Assembly (NCBI GenBank): GCA_045562755.1
Contig: JBJKVF010000006.1
Coordinates: 744,001-808,000 of the forward strand
Direction: 5' to 3'
DNA length: 64,000 nucleotides
Source of the DNA: GCA-002708145 sp045562755
GTDB lineage: Bacteria; Chloroflexota; Dehalococcoidia; Lucifugimonadales; Lucifugimonadaceae
The notes beneath the pieces were generated by a model. It was given only the letters and a program-made list of their open reading frames with translations. It searched no databases and was not told the origin of the DNA. Below are positions 28,801-36,281 of the stretch, in pieces. Every line of letters starts with the position of its first letter. Position 1 is the stretch's first letter. The position numbers and the translations under genes are program-made.

Positions 28801-29398
28801 TTTTTAATTTGTATATATCTCCTATATTTAAATTTAATTTTTCAGAAGTAATCTTATCTATAATTGCTTCAATTTGCAGAATGTCATTTTCAGAATATAA
28901 TGTTTTAGTTGATGGTAAACTTCCTTGCAAGATTGATATTTTTTTATCAGTATTTGAAAAACTTAATAACGTTGTTCTAGAACAATTACATTCTATAATC
29001 TCATTATTTCTTACAGAATAAACAGATGCACAAGGACATTCTGAAGCAGGTAAGAGTTCAATTTTTTTGTCTGAAAAAAAGGTTCCTGTTTTTGCGAAAT
29101 ATTCATTTTGATTTATGATGTTTTCACATGTAGCAATAATTGTTCGATTAATTTTATCTAATATTTCTTCATGTTCTTCAAAGCTGCTTGGTGAAGCATT
29201 TGCTTCAACAATGATATCTATATTCTCAGCTGAATTAGATGATAAAGTTTGTTGAAGAGAAAGGTTTTTGAGGGAATCAAAAAATATTACGGAGCCAGAC
29301 ATAATTGTTGACGCTAGTATTATTCCTACCATAACGGCACCAATTAGATTTATATGGGCTAATGTTCGCTTAAGTATTATAAAAATTATGGTTATCAT
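25862..29398 (-). CDS. Large FtsX-domain ABC permease (two FtsX cores)
   Basis: 1178-residue inner-membrane protein. One N-terminal helix (residues ~15-37) is followed by a ~300-residue extracytoplasmic domain. The first FtsX core lies at about 330-460 (IVMIIVLVAIYYTITISSLLV, then IGMLRTRGASTKQIISVYIFEGL). Further helices, a second large outer domain (~590-1030) and a C-terminal FtsX core (YELALLRTIGLSMKQLITLILFEQ) follow. The first outer domain carries ECPCASVYS and ECNCSRTT, two CxC pairs, and the second has HCPENSQNDWC. Together with the two ATPases it forms a MacB/LolCDE-like exporter or mechanotransmitter; substrate unknown. Confidence 0.82.
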   Translation of the reverse strand: MITIIFIILKRTLAHINLIGAVMVGIILASTIMSGSVIFFDSLKNLSLQQTLSSNSAENIDIIVEANASPSSFEEHEEILDKINRTIIATCENIINQNEYFAKTGTFFSDKKIELLPASECPCASVYSVRNNEIIECNCSRTTLLSFSNTDKKISILQGSLPSTKTLYSENDILQIEAIIDKITSEKLNLNIGDIYKLKTHWEDENQYLEIIISGVYERKNTNEDYWKINDEVFKNKISSLDFSYFTINEEIISNYLLDYFSKVRLDYAWWLDIENKKIKARDTSEILSGIKIAENQLKSELNGFIIRTELTKTIDNFENDLFFNKIPMQIVIMIIVLVAIYYTITISSLLVDAQKNEIGMLRTRGASTKQIISVYIFEGLILTFIATLLGPIIAAFIISIIGQIPLYENLNYGNNLPVNISSNAYFMSFFGGLLGLLSVLAPTIKIINLGLFASKISTLRPGRFTLIQKYYLDVGFILVVMFLLIQMSKQGSFINQDSLGDETKINQLMLATPAIFIICFGLILVRIFPVMMKLVGIILNKKPFSRFAAPELILGIWQMSRNPSHYSRLSLLLILTAALGVFASSFEASLKQSNIDQVLYNNAGEIKLESTEIHKEKYSKSILNELSKSENINNLSPILRKKASVSSKYSNDYFELIGVDPTNIEEIILMRQDIKDEDLGEKFRKINNITENGIIIPKDSRWISAKIRPLTKLPDSYLLARLSDANNNFFTIPLGNLSPNSSDEFRFHCPENSQNDWCRVGVSLQTAISSFRRNSVEEFFPKKPLSLHSLGIFSNSSIEASAVDISDISVIDDSGKITTIIENFSGDYNYIWSTIKPSQDSLGDMISIESYLKKETYYPFQNTEEKFLRFRWTNIRAREYRGIWYGKHLEEIPAIADKKFLSKYNLPIGDYRNPTKVNILVDSSPMKLRIIDSIDLFPTAGYELDPFIIVDYKSMINHMNIKKHVGNIQPNEFWINSDMNIQNEIEKPDFLDNYILDINIQEDVDEILKTMDIKAGSSKYYLNDELKKVSLNPLVIAGWKALLGVAFFSVLIISALGFIIHSNFSFNHRKYELALLRTIGLSMKQLITLILFEQIIIIGLSLGLGIFMGLLLGSTILPYLANSTGSEILLPPMEILFRWSEFRFIFFLLLIVFIIVIGIIIFSVFKMSLHKVMRIGE

Positions 29399-29457
29399 TC
29401 TATTAATATAAATTATAATTTATTTTTTGATATAAATATTAGAAACGAGTTGAAATA

Positions 29458-30267
29458 TTGAGTAATAAAACAAAAGTTGCAATAGTGACGGGGGCTGGAA
29501 GATATAGGGGAATTGGTAGATCTACAGCAATAGTCTTAGCAAACAAAGGTATTAACGTTATAGTTACAGGTACAGGTAGAGACCCAAGCACTTATCCTGA
29601 TGATGAAAAACAAATTGGGTGGAAAGATGTTTATTCAACATCAGAGGAGATAAATAAACTTGGAGTAAAATCTACAGCATTTATTACAGATGTTTCTTGT
29701 GAAGATTCTGTTCAGGAAATGATCAATAATGTCATTAAAGAGTATGGGCAAATCGATATATTAGTTAATAATGCTGCAGCACCAAATGGTGCTGATAGAG
29801 TGAGTGTAATAGACCTTGAAGATAGTTTATTTAGAAATGTGATAGATGTAAAATTATTTGGTACTTTTTACTGTTCAAAGTATGCTGTTAAAGAAATGAT
29901 AAAAAAAGGGAATGGTGGAAGAATAATTAACATTTCTTCAGTAATGGGTAAATCTGGTAGAGCAAATACAAGTGCATATAATGCAGCAAATTTTGCTATT
30001 GATGGTTTTACTCAAGCTTTGGCAAAAGAGGTTGCTCAATATAATATAACTGTAAATACAATTTGTCCCGGTCTTATAGATACCTCAAGAATGGATGTCT
30101 TAGGTAGGGATTCAGATTGGGAAAAAAGAATAGAAGAGATACCTTTGGGTAGAGCAGGTACACATGAAGAAGTTGGAGAACTTATTGGATTTTTATGCCA
30201 AAAAGAAGCAAATTATATTACTGGACAAGCATTAAATATAAACGGAGGGACATTAACTGAGCGTTAG
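29458..30267 (+). CDS. Short-chain dehydrogenase/reductase with swapped active-site residues
   Basis: 269 residues, classical SDR length and fold. The cofactor loop is VTGAGRYRGIGRSTA, then NNAA, ISSVMG with Ser161, and Tyr174 in TSAYNAANFA; the C-terminal SITGQ-like end is ANYITGQALNINGG. The usual YxxxK reads YNAAN (Asn178 for Lys). The helix position that normally carries the tetrad Asn (FabG ETNLTS) reads DVKLFG (Lys132). The tetrad is therefore Lys-Ser-Tyr-Asn, the order known from ketoreductase domains of polyketide and fatty-acid synthases. Start TTG at 29458. Substrate unknown. Convergent with the JAMM gene, sharing stop bases. Confidence 0.85.
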   Translation: MSNKTKVAIVTGAGRYRGIGRSTAIVLANKGINVIVTGTGRDPSTYPDDEKQIGWKDVYSTSEEINKLGVKSTAFITDVSCEDSVQEMINNVIKEYGQIDILVNNAAAPNGADRVSVIDLEDSLFRNVIDVKLFGTFYCSKYAVKEMIKKGNGGRIINISSVMGKSGRANTSAYNAANFAIDGFTQALAKEVAQYNITVNTICPGLIDTSRMDVLGRDSDWEKRIEEIPLGRAGTHEEVGELIGFLCQKEANYITGQALNINGGTLTER

Positions 30268-30749
30268 ATTTTTTTTCCTAAATATATATTAATTTCAATA
30301 AATTTTTTACTTGTATAATCCCATGCGAATTGTTTTGCTTGAACTATTTCTTTTTCATTAATTCCAATAACAATTTGTTGTACAGGATATGATGGTTCAC
30401 TACCCCATGGACTCATAGCGTTATTTATATCTGTTTCAGAAAAATATGCTTTTCCATTAGGGTGAGAGTGATAAATAATTTTTGGTACAATGTTTTTTTC
30501 AAAGCTTTCATTCAATTCAATTAAATCTTTACCCGAAATCACATACGCAGTTTCACTTGATCTATCAGGTTTTGAAGGATGATTAGTTGGAGAGTATTGA
30601 TTTTTAGCTTGCCTTACTATTGATGCAAGATTGGAATTTTTTTCTCCCAAAATCCATCCACAGCATTCACTTGGAAATTCGTTTCTAGCATGAATATATA
30701 TCTCATTTATTGTTTCTGAAGAAACCGTTATTTTTCCTATATCATTCAT
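30264..30749 (-). CDS. JAMM/MPN-domain metallopeptidase
   Basis: 161 residues. The zinc motif is complete: Glu28 (FPSECCGWILG), His94-x-His96 (YHSHPNGKAYFSETDI) and Asp107, the JAMM arrangement of Mov34/MPN proteases. Bacterial homologues often sit beside ThiS/MoaD-like or MoeB genes and clip small carrier proteins. None is adjacent here, so the partner is unknown. It overlaps the CoA-transferase gene upstream by four bases (ATGA-type), suggesting co-translation. Confidence 0.85.
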   Translation of the reverse strand: MNDIGKITVSSETINEIYIHARNEFPSECCGWILGEKNSNLASIVRQAKNQYSPTNHPSKPDRSSETAYVISGKDLIELNESFEKNIVPKIIYHSHPNGKAYFSETDINNAMSPWGSEPSYPVQQIVIGINEKEIVQAKQFAWDYTSKKFIEINIYLGKKI

Positions 30750-32020
30750 AATATTGTCTTATTTTTCCTATATTTATTAATAGTACTTTCTTTATACCCC
30801 AGAAAAGATAATATTTCTTTATTATTTTCACCAAGTTTGGGAGAGCTCTTTTGTTTAATTTTATGATTAAAATCTAAAACTGGACCGGTAGTTAGTATTT
30901 TTTCTCCAGTATGATGCTTTAGTTCAATGACATTATTATTAATTAAAGCTTGTTTGTCTGTTAGTAGTTCTTCTATAAAACGTACAGATTCACATGGTAT
31001 ATTATTTTGGTGTAACTTTTTTAACCAAAAATTTGTTGTATGTTTATTAAATTTATCTTGTAATTGTTTCTCGATTTTTTGGCGATATTTTTTTGGGAAA
31101 ACTTTTGTAATATCCTTTAGGCGCGCATCTTCAATTTTTAATAATTTATTTATGCTGATTCTTGCATGTCCAGCTAGAGCACCTAATGTTATAGCTCCAT
31201 CTAAAGTTGTATATACCCGATAGTATGTTTTTAATAAATCACCCCTTACTTTTTCATTGTAACTATCTAAAATATCAGTGAAATTTGTTTTCAGTTTTTT
31301 TAGTTTTTTATATTCATTATCAAACCATATTTTTGTTGGTGAAGGATAGTTTTCTACATCAATAAGTCTCATTGATTGCATGCCAAGGGCATTTGCTAAT
31401 AGACTTGTAGATATTTTTTGGCCTTTTCCAGTTATGCTTCTTTGTATTATCCCTGCAAGTAAAGCATTTACGGCAGCATAACCTGTAGAAAAATCAATGA
31501 ATGATGTTGACTGAACTAGACCAATTTCATGACCATTGACTTTTCCCTCACCAGATATTGTACCTGTGTAACCTTGCATAATAGTATCAAATCCAGGGTC
31601 TTTTGATTTATCCCCTTTAGAACCATAACCAGTGATTTCTACGTAGATGATTTTGGAATTAATATTTTTTAGAGAATTATAATCAATTTTTAATTTTTTT
31701 GATGTATCTATTCTATTATTTGAAATTACTCCATCAATATTTTTTATTAACTTTGAAAGAATTTTTTGACCATCTATAGACTTTAGGTTTATTGCAAAAC
31801 TTTTTACCCCTCTATTTATTGAAATGAATGATTTACTTTCATTTGGTTTAAACTCATTTGATTTCCTCCAAGGATCTCCAGATAACGGCTCAATTTTAAT
31901 AACTGTAGCCCCCATATCTGCTAAAAGTTGCCCTGCCCAGGGACCTGCGACATAATTTCCAAATTCAATAATAGTTAGATTAGATAAAGGCTCTTTGGAT
32001 TTATTTAGTTTTTGTTTCAT
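30746..32020 (-). CDS. CaiB/BaiF family III CoA transferase
   Basis: 424 residues. Family III CoA transferases move CoA between organic acids without a ping-pong glutamate intermediate of the older type. Landmarks: TIIEFGNYVAGPWAGQLLADMGATVIKIEP, GDPWR, NRGVKSFAINLKS, and DPGFDTIMQGYTG with the catalytic Asp, then GKGQKISTSLL. Substrate unknown (formate, oxalate, carnitine, succinate-dependent acids and aromatic acids are known in the family). Four-base overlap with the JAMM gene; divergent from the cytochrome gene. Confidence 0.87.
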   Translation of the reverse strand: MKQKLNKSKEPLSNLTIIEFGNYVAGPWAGQLLADMGATVIKIEPLSGDPWRKSNEFKPNESKSFISINRGVKSFAINLKSIDGQKILSKLIKNIDGVISNNRIDTSKKLKIDYNSLKNINSKIIYVEITGYGSKGDKSKDPGFDTIMQGYTGTISGEGKVNGHEIGLVQSTSFIDFSTGYAAVNALLAGIIQRSITGKGQKISTSLLANALGMQSMRLIDVENYPSPTKIWFDNEYKKLKKLKTNFTDILDSYNEKVRGDLLKTYYRVYTTLDGAITLGALAGHARISINKLLKIEDARLKDITKVFPKKYRQKIEKQLQDKFNKHTTNFWLKKLHQNNIPCESVRFIEELLTDKQALINNNVIELKHHTGEKILTTGPVLDFNHKIKQKSSPKLGENNKEILSFLGYKESTINKYRKNKTIL

Positions 32021-32069
32021 TCGAATACTTTAATTTTTTTTATTATGATTTTATAATATATATATAAAT

Positions 32070-32486
32070 ATGAAAATATTCTTAAATAAATATATAACAA
32101 TAATCCGAATATTATTGTCTATTATGTTTTTATTTTTATTTATTTCGTGTTCTCAGGCAAATGAAAATTATCAAAACTATATAAAAAATAATCCTCCAAA
32201 ATATGAAGAGGTTAGATTTTATTATGACGATTTTGACATAAATAATGGGAAGAAAAAATTTATAAGCTTAACATGTAGTAATTGTCATTCAACAGAAGAT
32301 AATATAATTATTGGACCTAGTTTAAGGAATATCTATAAAAAAGGTGATAACTATATACTGAGATCTGTATTATATCCGGATGAGTATATTCTTGAAGGTT
32401 ATAAGAACCTTATGCCTAATATTTACAAAAATGAAAATAGAAAAGATATAGAAGATATAATAGCTTACATAAAAACTTTTAAATAA
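32070..32486 (+). CDS. Small c-type cytochrome lipoprotein
   Basis: 138 residues. An N-terminal hydrophobic stretch ends in a lipobox LFISC with Cys27, so the protein is probably lipid-anchored outside the membrane. One heme-c site, Cys69-Ser-Asn-Cys72-His73, with Met115 (NLMPNIY) as the likely sixth ligand. The IGPSLRNIY...SVLYPDEYILEGYKNLMP pattern resembles the cytochrome domain fused to some oxidase subunit II proteins. No oxidase genes are adjacent. Probably shuttles electrons to a terminal oxidase. Ends flush against the convergent trpB. Confidence 0.85.
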   Translation: MKIFLNKYITIIRILLSIMFLFLFISCSQANENYQNYIKNNPPKYEEVRFYYDDFDINNGKKKFISLTCSNCHSTEDNIIIGPSLRNIYKKGDNYILRSVLYPDEYILEGYKNLMPNIYKNENRKDIEDIIAYIKTFK

Positions 32487-33698
32487 TTAAATCTTAAATC
32501 CTGAAGCTTCTGCTACAGTATTTAGATCTTTATCTCCGCGGCCGCTAAGTAAAAATAAAACTTTTTCACTCTTTGAAATTTTTGGCGCCCAATGCATCAT
32601 ATACCCCAACGCATGAGCTGGTTCTAGGGCAGGAATAATTCCTTCCGTTTTACTTAACATACTAAAGCCTTTAAGTGCTTCACTATCAGTAGCAGATACA
32701 TATTGTGCTCTTTCAATATCTTTCAAATAACTATGCTCTGGACCTACTCCTGGATAGTCTAATCCTGCGGAAATACTATGTGCCTCATTAACTTGCCCAT
32801 ATTCATCTTGTAATAGATAACTTAGTGAGCCATGTAAGACTCCTGGTTTACCTTTGGACATTGTTGCTGCATGTTTTTTATTTAATCCTTCTCCAGCTGC
32901 TTCTACTCCAATTAATTTTACACTTTGATCATCTATAAAACCTGAGAATATTCCCATAGCATTAGAGCCTCCACCGACACATGCTATAACGTAATTTGGC
33001 AGTGTACCAGTAACTTTTAGAAATTGTTCTCTAGATTCACATCCAATAATTGCTTGAAAATCTCGAACTATTTTTGGATATGGATGAGGACCAACTACAC
33101 TTCCTATTATGTAATGAGTTGTTTCCACATTACTTACCCAATCTCTAATTGCTTCATTAATTGCATCTTTGAGAGTTCTACTTCCATTTTTAACTGATTC
33201 GATTTTTGCACCTAATTCATTCATTCTATATACGTTTTGGGATTGACGTTTAATATCTTCTTCACCCATGTATATAATGCATTCTAAATCCATCTGTGCG
33301 CAAACAGTTGCTGTAGCAACGCCATGCTGGCCAGCACCAGTTTCAGCAATTATTCTTTTTTTACCAAGTTTTTTTGCAAGTAATGCTTGCCCAATAGCAT
33401 TATTAATTTTGTGAGCACCAGTATGAGTTAAATCTTCCCGCTTAATATATATTTCAGGACCGTTAAGTTTTTTTGAAAGATTTTTTGCAAAATATAATGG
33501 AGTGGGTCTTCCAACGTAATTAGAAGATAGATCGTTAAATTCATCCCAAAAATCTTTATTATTTGATGCATCTTCATATGCTTTATCAAGTTCATATAAG
33601 GCAGACATTAATGTCTCAGGTACAAATCTTCCACCGTATTCACCATATCTTCCATTTATATTAGGTTGGTTATATTTTTTTGAATTTACATCAGCCAT
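32487..33698 (-). CDS. trpB: Tryptophan synthase beta chain
   Basis: Makes L-tryptophan from indole and serine with PLP. 403 residues, TrpB1 type. Landmarks: GRYGEYGGRFVPETLM, GRPTPLYFAKNLS, the PLP lysine in HTGAHKINNAIGQALLA, AETGAGQHGVATA, the phosphate loop CVGGGSNAMGIF, and FLLSGRGDKD at the end. No trpA or other trp gene is adjacent, so its alpha subunit must come from elsewhere or it acts alone on indole. Divergent from glpK over an 86-base AT-rich gap. Confidence 0.95.
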   Translation of the reverse strand: MADVNSKKYNQPNINGRYGEYGGRFVPETLMSALYELDKAYEDASNNKDFWDEFNDLSSNYVGRPTPLYFAKNLSKKLNGPEIYIKREDLTHTGAHKINNAIGQALLAKKLGKKRIIAETGAGQHGVATATVCAQMDLECIIYMGEEDIKRQSQNVYRMNELGAKIESVKNGSRTLKDAINEAIRDWVSNVETTHYIIGSVVGPHPYPKIVRDFQAIIGCESREQFLKVTGTLPNYVIACVGGGSNAMGIFSGFIDDQSVKLIGVEAAGEGLNKKHAATMSKGKPGVLHGSLSYLLQDEYGQVNEAHSISAGLDYPGVGPEHSYLKDIERAQYVSATDSEALKGFSMLSKTEGIIPALEPAHALGYMMHWAPKISKSEKVLFLLSGRGDKDLNTVAEASGFKI

Positions 33699-33784
33699 AA
33701 ATAATTTAGATTTATTTTTATTATTAAGTATAATGAATAAAATATAATATACAAATTATATAACTTTCAGAATAGTAACAAAGT

Positions 33785-35269
33785 ATGTCTCAAAATATTT
33801 TATCTATAGATCAAGGTACAACATCTACGAGGGTAATAATATTTAATTCTGAAGGAAAAATTTTGTCTAAAGCAAGTAAAAATTTAAAGCAAATATATCC
33901 TCATTCTGGGTGGGTTGAGCAAGATCCTAATGAGATAATAAATTCAGTTGTGTCTTTATCTAAAGAGGCACTTAGAAAATCGAAATTAGGTATTGAAGAA
34001 ATAACATCTATAGGTATTGCTAATCAAAGAGAAACTACAATAATATGGGATAAAAATTCAGGTAAGCCTGTTTATAATGCTATAGTTTGGCAAGATAATA
34101 GAACTTCAGATTTATGTATAAATATGTTTCATAGAGGCTTATCAGATGACATAAAGAAAATAACAGGATTGGTTATTGATCCATATTTTAGCTCTACAAA
34201 AATAAGGTGGATTTTGGACAATATACCTGATGGTCAAAAGAGAGCAGAAAACGATGAACTACTTTTCGGCACAGTTGATTCATGGATTATCTGGAATATT
34301 TCATCTGAAAAAAATCATTTTATTGATTCAACCAACGCTTCTAGGACTATGTTAATGAATATACATGATCTTCAATGGGATGATTATTTATTAAAAAAAT
34401 TTAATATTCCAATAAATATTTTGCCTGATATTAAACCATCTATTGGAGAGTTTGGATTAACTTCAAAAAATATTTTTACGAAAGAAATACCTATTACTGG
34501 TGTTGCGGGTGATCAAAGTGCTTCGCTTTATGGACAAGCTTGCTTTGAAAAAAGTCAGATTAAGTGTACTTATGGGACAGGCGCTTTTTTAATGATAAAT
34601 TCTGGGAGTCGCATAATATCAAATAATCCTGGTGGGCTATTAAGAACTTTAGCCTATAATTATTTTAGTAGTAAAAATTATGCTTTAGAAGGATCGATAT
34701 TAAGTAGTGGATCTACAATGTCGTGGCTTAGAGATAACTTAGGAATAATTAGTAATTTAGATATTTCTTCAGACATATCTAAATCTCTAGATTCTTTGGG
34801 GGAATTATATTTTGTACCTTCTTTTGCAGGTCTAGGGGCTCCACATTGGAACACAAATGCAAAGGCAGTCATTTCTGGTATGAGTTTCTCAACACATTCT
34901 GATCACATAATTAGAGCAGCTCTTGAATCAACGGCATATCAAGTTAAGGATATAGTTGAAAGTTTAGATATTAGTATTAAGAGTTCTATAACATCAATCA
35001 GAGTAGACGGAGGGCAAACAACAAATGACTTTCTTATGCAATTTCAAGCTGATATTTTAGGTTTGCCGGTTGAAGTGTCTGAAAATATTGAATCTACCGC
35101 CCTTGGTGCTGCGTTTATGTCAGGGATAGGAAGTAAAATTTGGAAAACAGAAAATCAACTACAATCAATATATCAACATTCAAAGATATATGAGCCAAAA
35201 ATGAATAAATCTGAGGTAGAAAATTTATATAGTGGGTGGTTAAATGCAATAAATAAATTAAATAACTAA
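33785..35269 (+). CDS. glpK: Glycerol kinase
   Basis: FGGY kinase forming glycerol 3-phosphate. 494 residues, usual length. Landmarks: LSIDQGTTSTRVIIFN, GWVEQDPNEII, IGIANQRETTIIWDKN, IVWQDNRT, the signature region SLYGQACFEKSQIKCTYGTGAFLMIN, and GLGAPHWNTNAKAVISGM. No glpF or glpD is adjacent. The AAGGAG of the next gene overlaps its stop codon, so it is probably co-transcribed with the uxuA-like gene, an unusual pairing. Confidence 0.93.
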   Translation: MSQNILSIDQGTTSTRVIIFNSEGKILSKASKNLKQIYPHSGWVEQDPNEIINSVVSLSKEALRKSKLGIEEITSIGIANQRETTIIWDKNSGKPVYNAIVWQDNRTSDLCINMFHRGLSDDIKKITGLVIDPYFSSTKIRWILDNIPDGQKRAENDELLFGTVDSWIIWNISSEKNHFIDSTNASRTMLMNIHDLQWDDYLLKKFNIPINILPDIKPSIGEFGLTSKNIFTKEIPITGVAGDQSASLYGQACFEKSQIKCTYGTGAFLMINSGSRIISNNPGGLLRTLAYNYFSSKNYALEGSILSSGSTMSWLRDNLGIISNLDISSDISKSLDSLGELYFVPSFAGLGAPHWNTNAKAVISGMSFSTHSDHIIRAALESTAYQVKDIVESLDISIKSSITSIRVDGGQTTNDFLMQFQADILGLPVEVSENIESTALGAAFMSGIGSKIWKTENQLQSIYQHSKIYEPKMNKSEVENLYSGWLNAINKLNN

Positions 35270-35281
35270 GGAGATTATTTT

Positions 35282-36281
35282 ATGTATTTAGGAACTCAAG
35301 TGCAGGCTAGAAATGATGATGATTTTTCAACAATGGGCCCAATTAGGTGTACTTAATATTTGTTCTGATCCTTCAGGGAATCCTCATTTATGGTCAGAAG
35401 ATGACTTATTATCTCATAAAGAAAAAGTTAATTCTTTTGGCATTGAATTAGATATGGTTCAAATACCTTTATCTTCTCAAGTCCTAGAAAAATCCGATTC
35501 TCCTAATATTATGCTTGGGAAAAGCCCTCAACGTGACACAGAAATTGAGTCTATACAAAATATAATACAGATGTGTGGCAGAGTAGGTATTCCATCTGTG
35601 AAATATAATATGAATATAATAGGTATACCGAGATCTGAAAGTGAATATGGAAGAGGTAATTCTAAAAATTCTGCTTTCAGATGGTCAAAAATTGAACATG
35701 ATAAACCGCCAGGGATAGCAGGAGTTGTTAAGGAAGAAGAGATATGGGAAAGAATTAATTTCTTTCTAGAAAGAGTTGTTCCAACAGCAGAATCTTCAGG
35801 TGTAAGGCTGGCTTGCCATCCACATGACCCATATACACCAGATGGATTTATGGGTATAAATAGAGTTTTAGGAACAGCAGATGGTTTGAAAAAATTTGTT
35901 AATTTACATGAAAACCCTTTCCATGGTCTTAATTTTTGCCAAGGCACGATAACTGAAATGCTTGATGATCCAAATAAAGAAATTATAGATATAATCCGGT
36001 GGTTTGGAAAAAGGGAAAAAATTTTTAATGTTCATTTTAGAAATATAAAAGGGAAAAAATTAGATTTTATGGAAGTTTTTCCAGACGAAGGAAGTATAGA
36101 TTTTGTTGAGGTCATAAAAATTTATCAAGAAATAGGTTATAAATATATGTTAATGCCTGATCATGTCCCTCAAATAAATGGTAAAGATCCTAAAAGTACG
36201 GCTTTTGCTTATTGTTATGGTTATATCACAGCATTACTGCAAACTATCAATGAACCTAGAAAACAACCTTGGATAACTTAG
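35282..36281 (+). CDS. uxuA: UxuA-like mannonate dehydratase, frameshifted near the start
   Basis: Predicted TIM-barrel D-mannonate dehydratase giving 2-keto-3-deoxy-gluconate. Likely metal-site residues: His in ACHPHDPY, Cys in LNFCQGTITEM, His in NVHFRNIKG and Asp in LMPDHVPQI. A strong AAGGAG (35268-35273), eight bases before the ATG at 35282, opens MYLGTQVQARNDDD; that frame then stops. The rest (FQQWAQLGVLNICSDPSG onward) is in the next frame. Removing one T from the T5 run at 35323-35327 joins them into about 332 residues. An ATG at 35313 would give a shorter product missing the first strand. Its product feeds KdgK-Eda. Convergent with GH32. Confidence 0.8.

Noticed and set aside
30264..30749. 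Bacterial ubiquitin-like conjugation operon
   Set aside because: Only the JAMM peptidase is present; no E1-, E2- or ubiquitin-like gene adjoins it.
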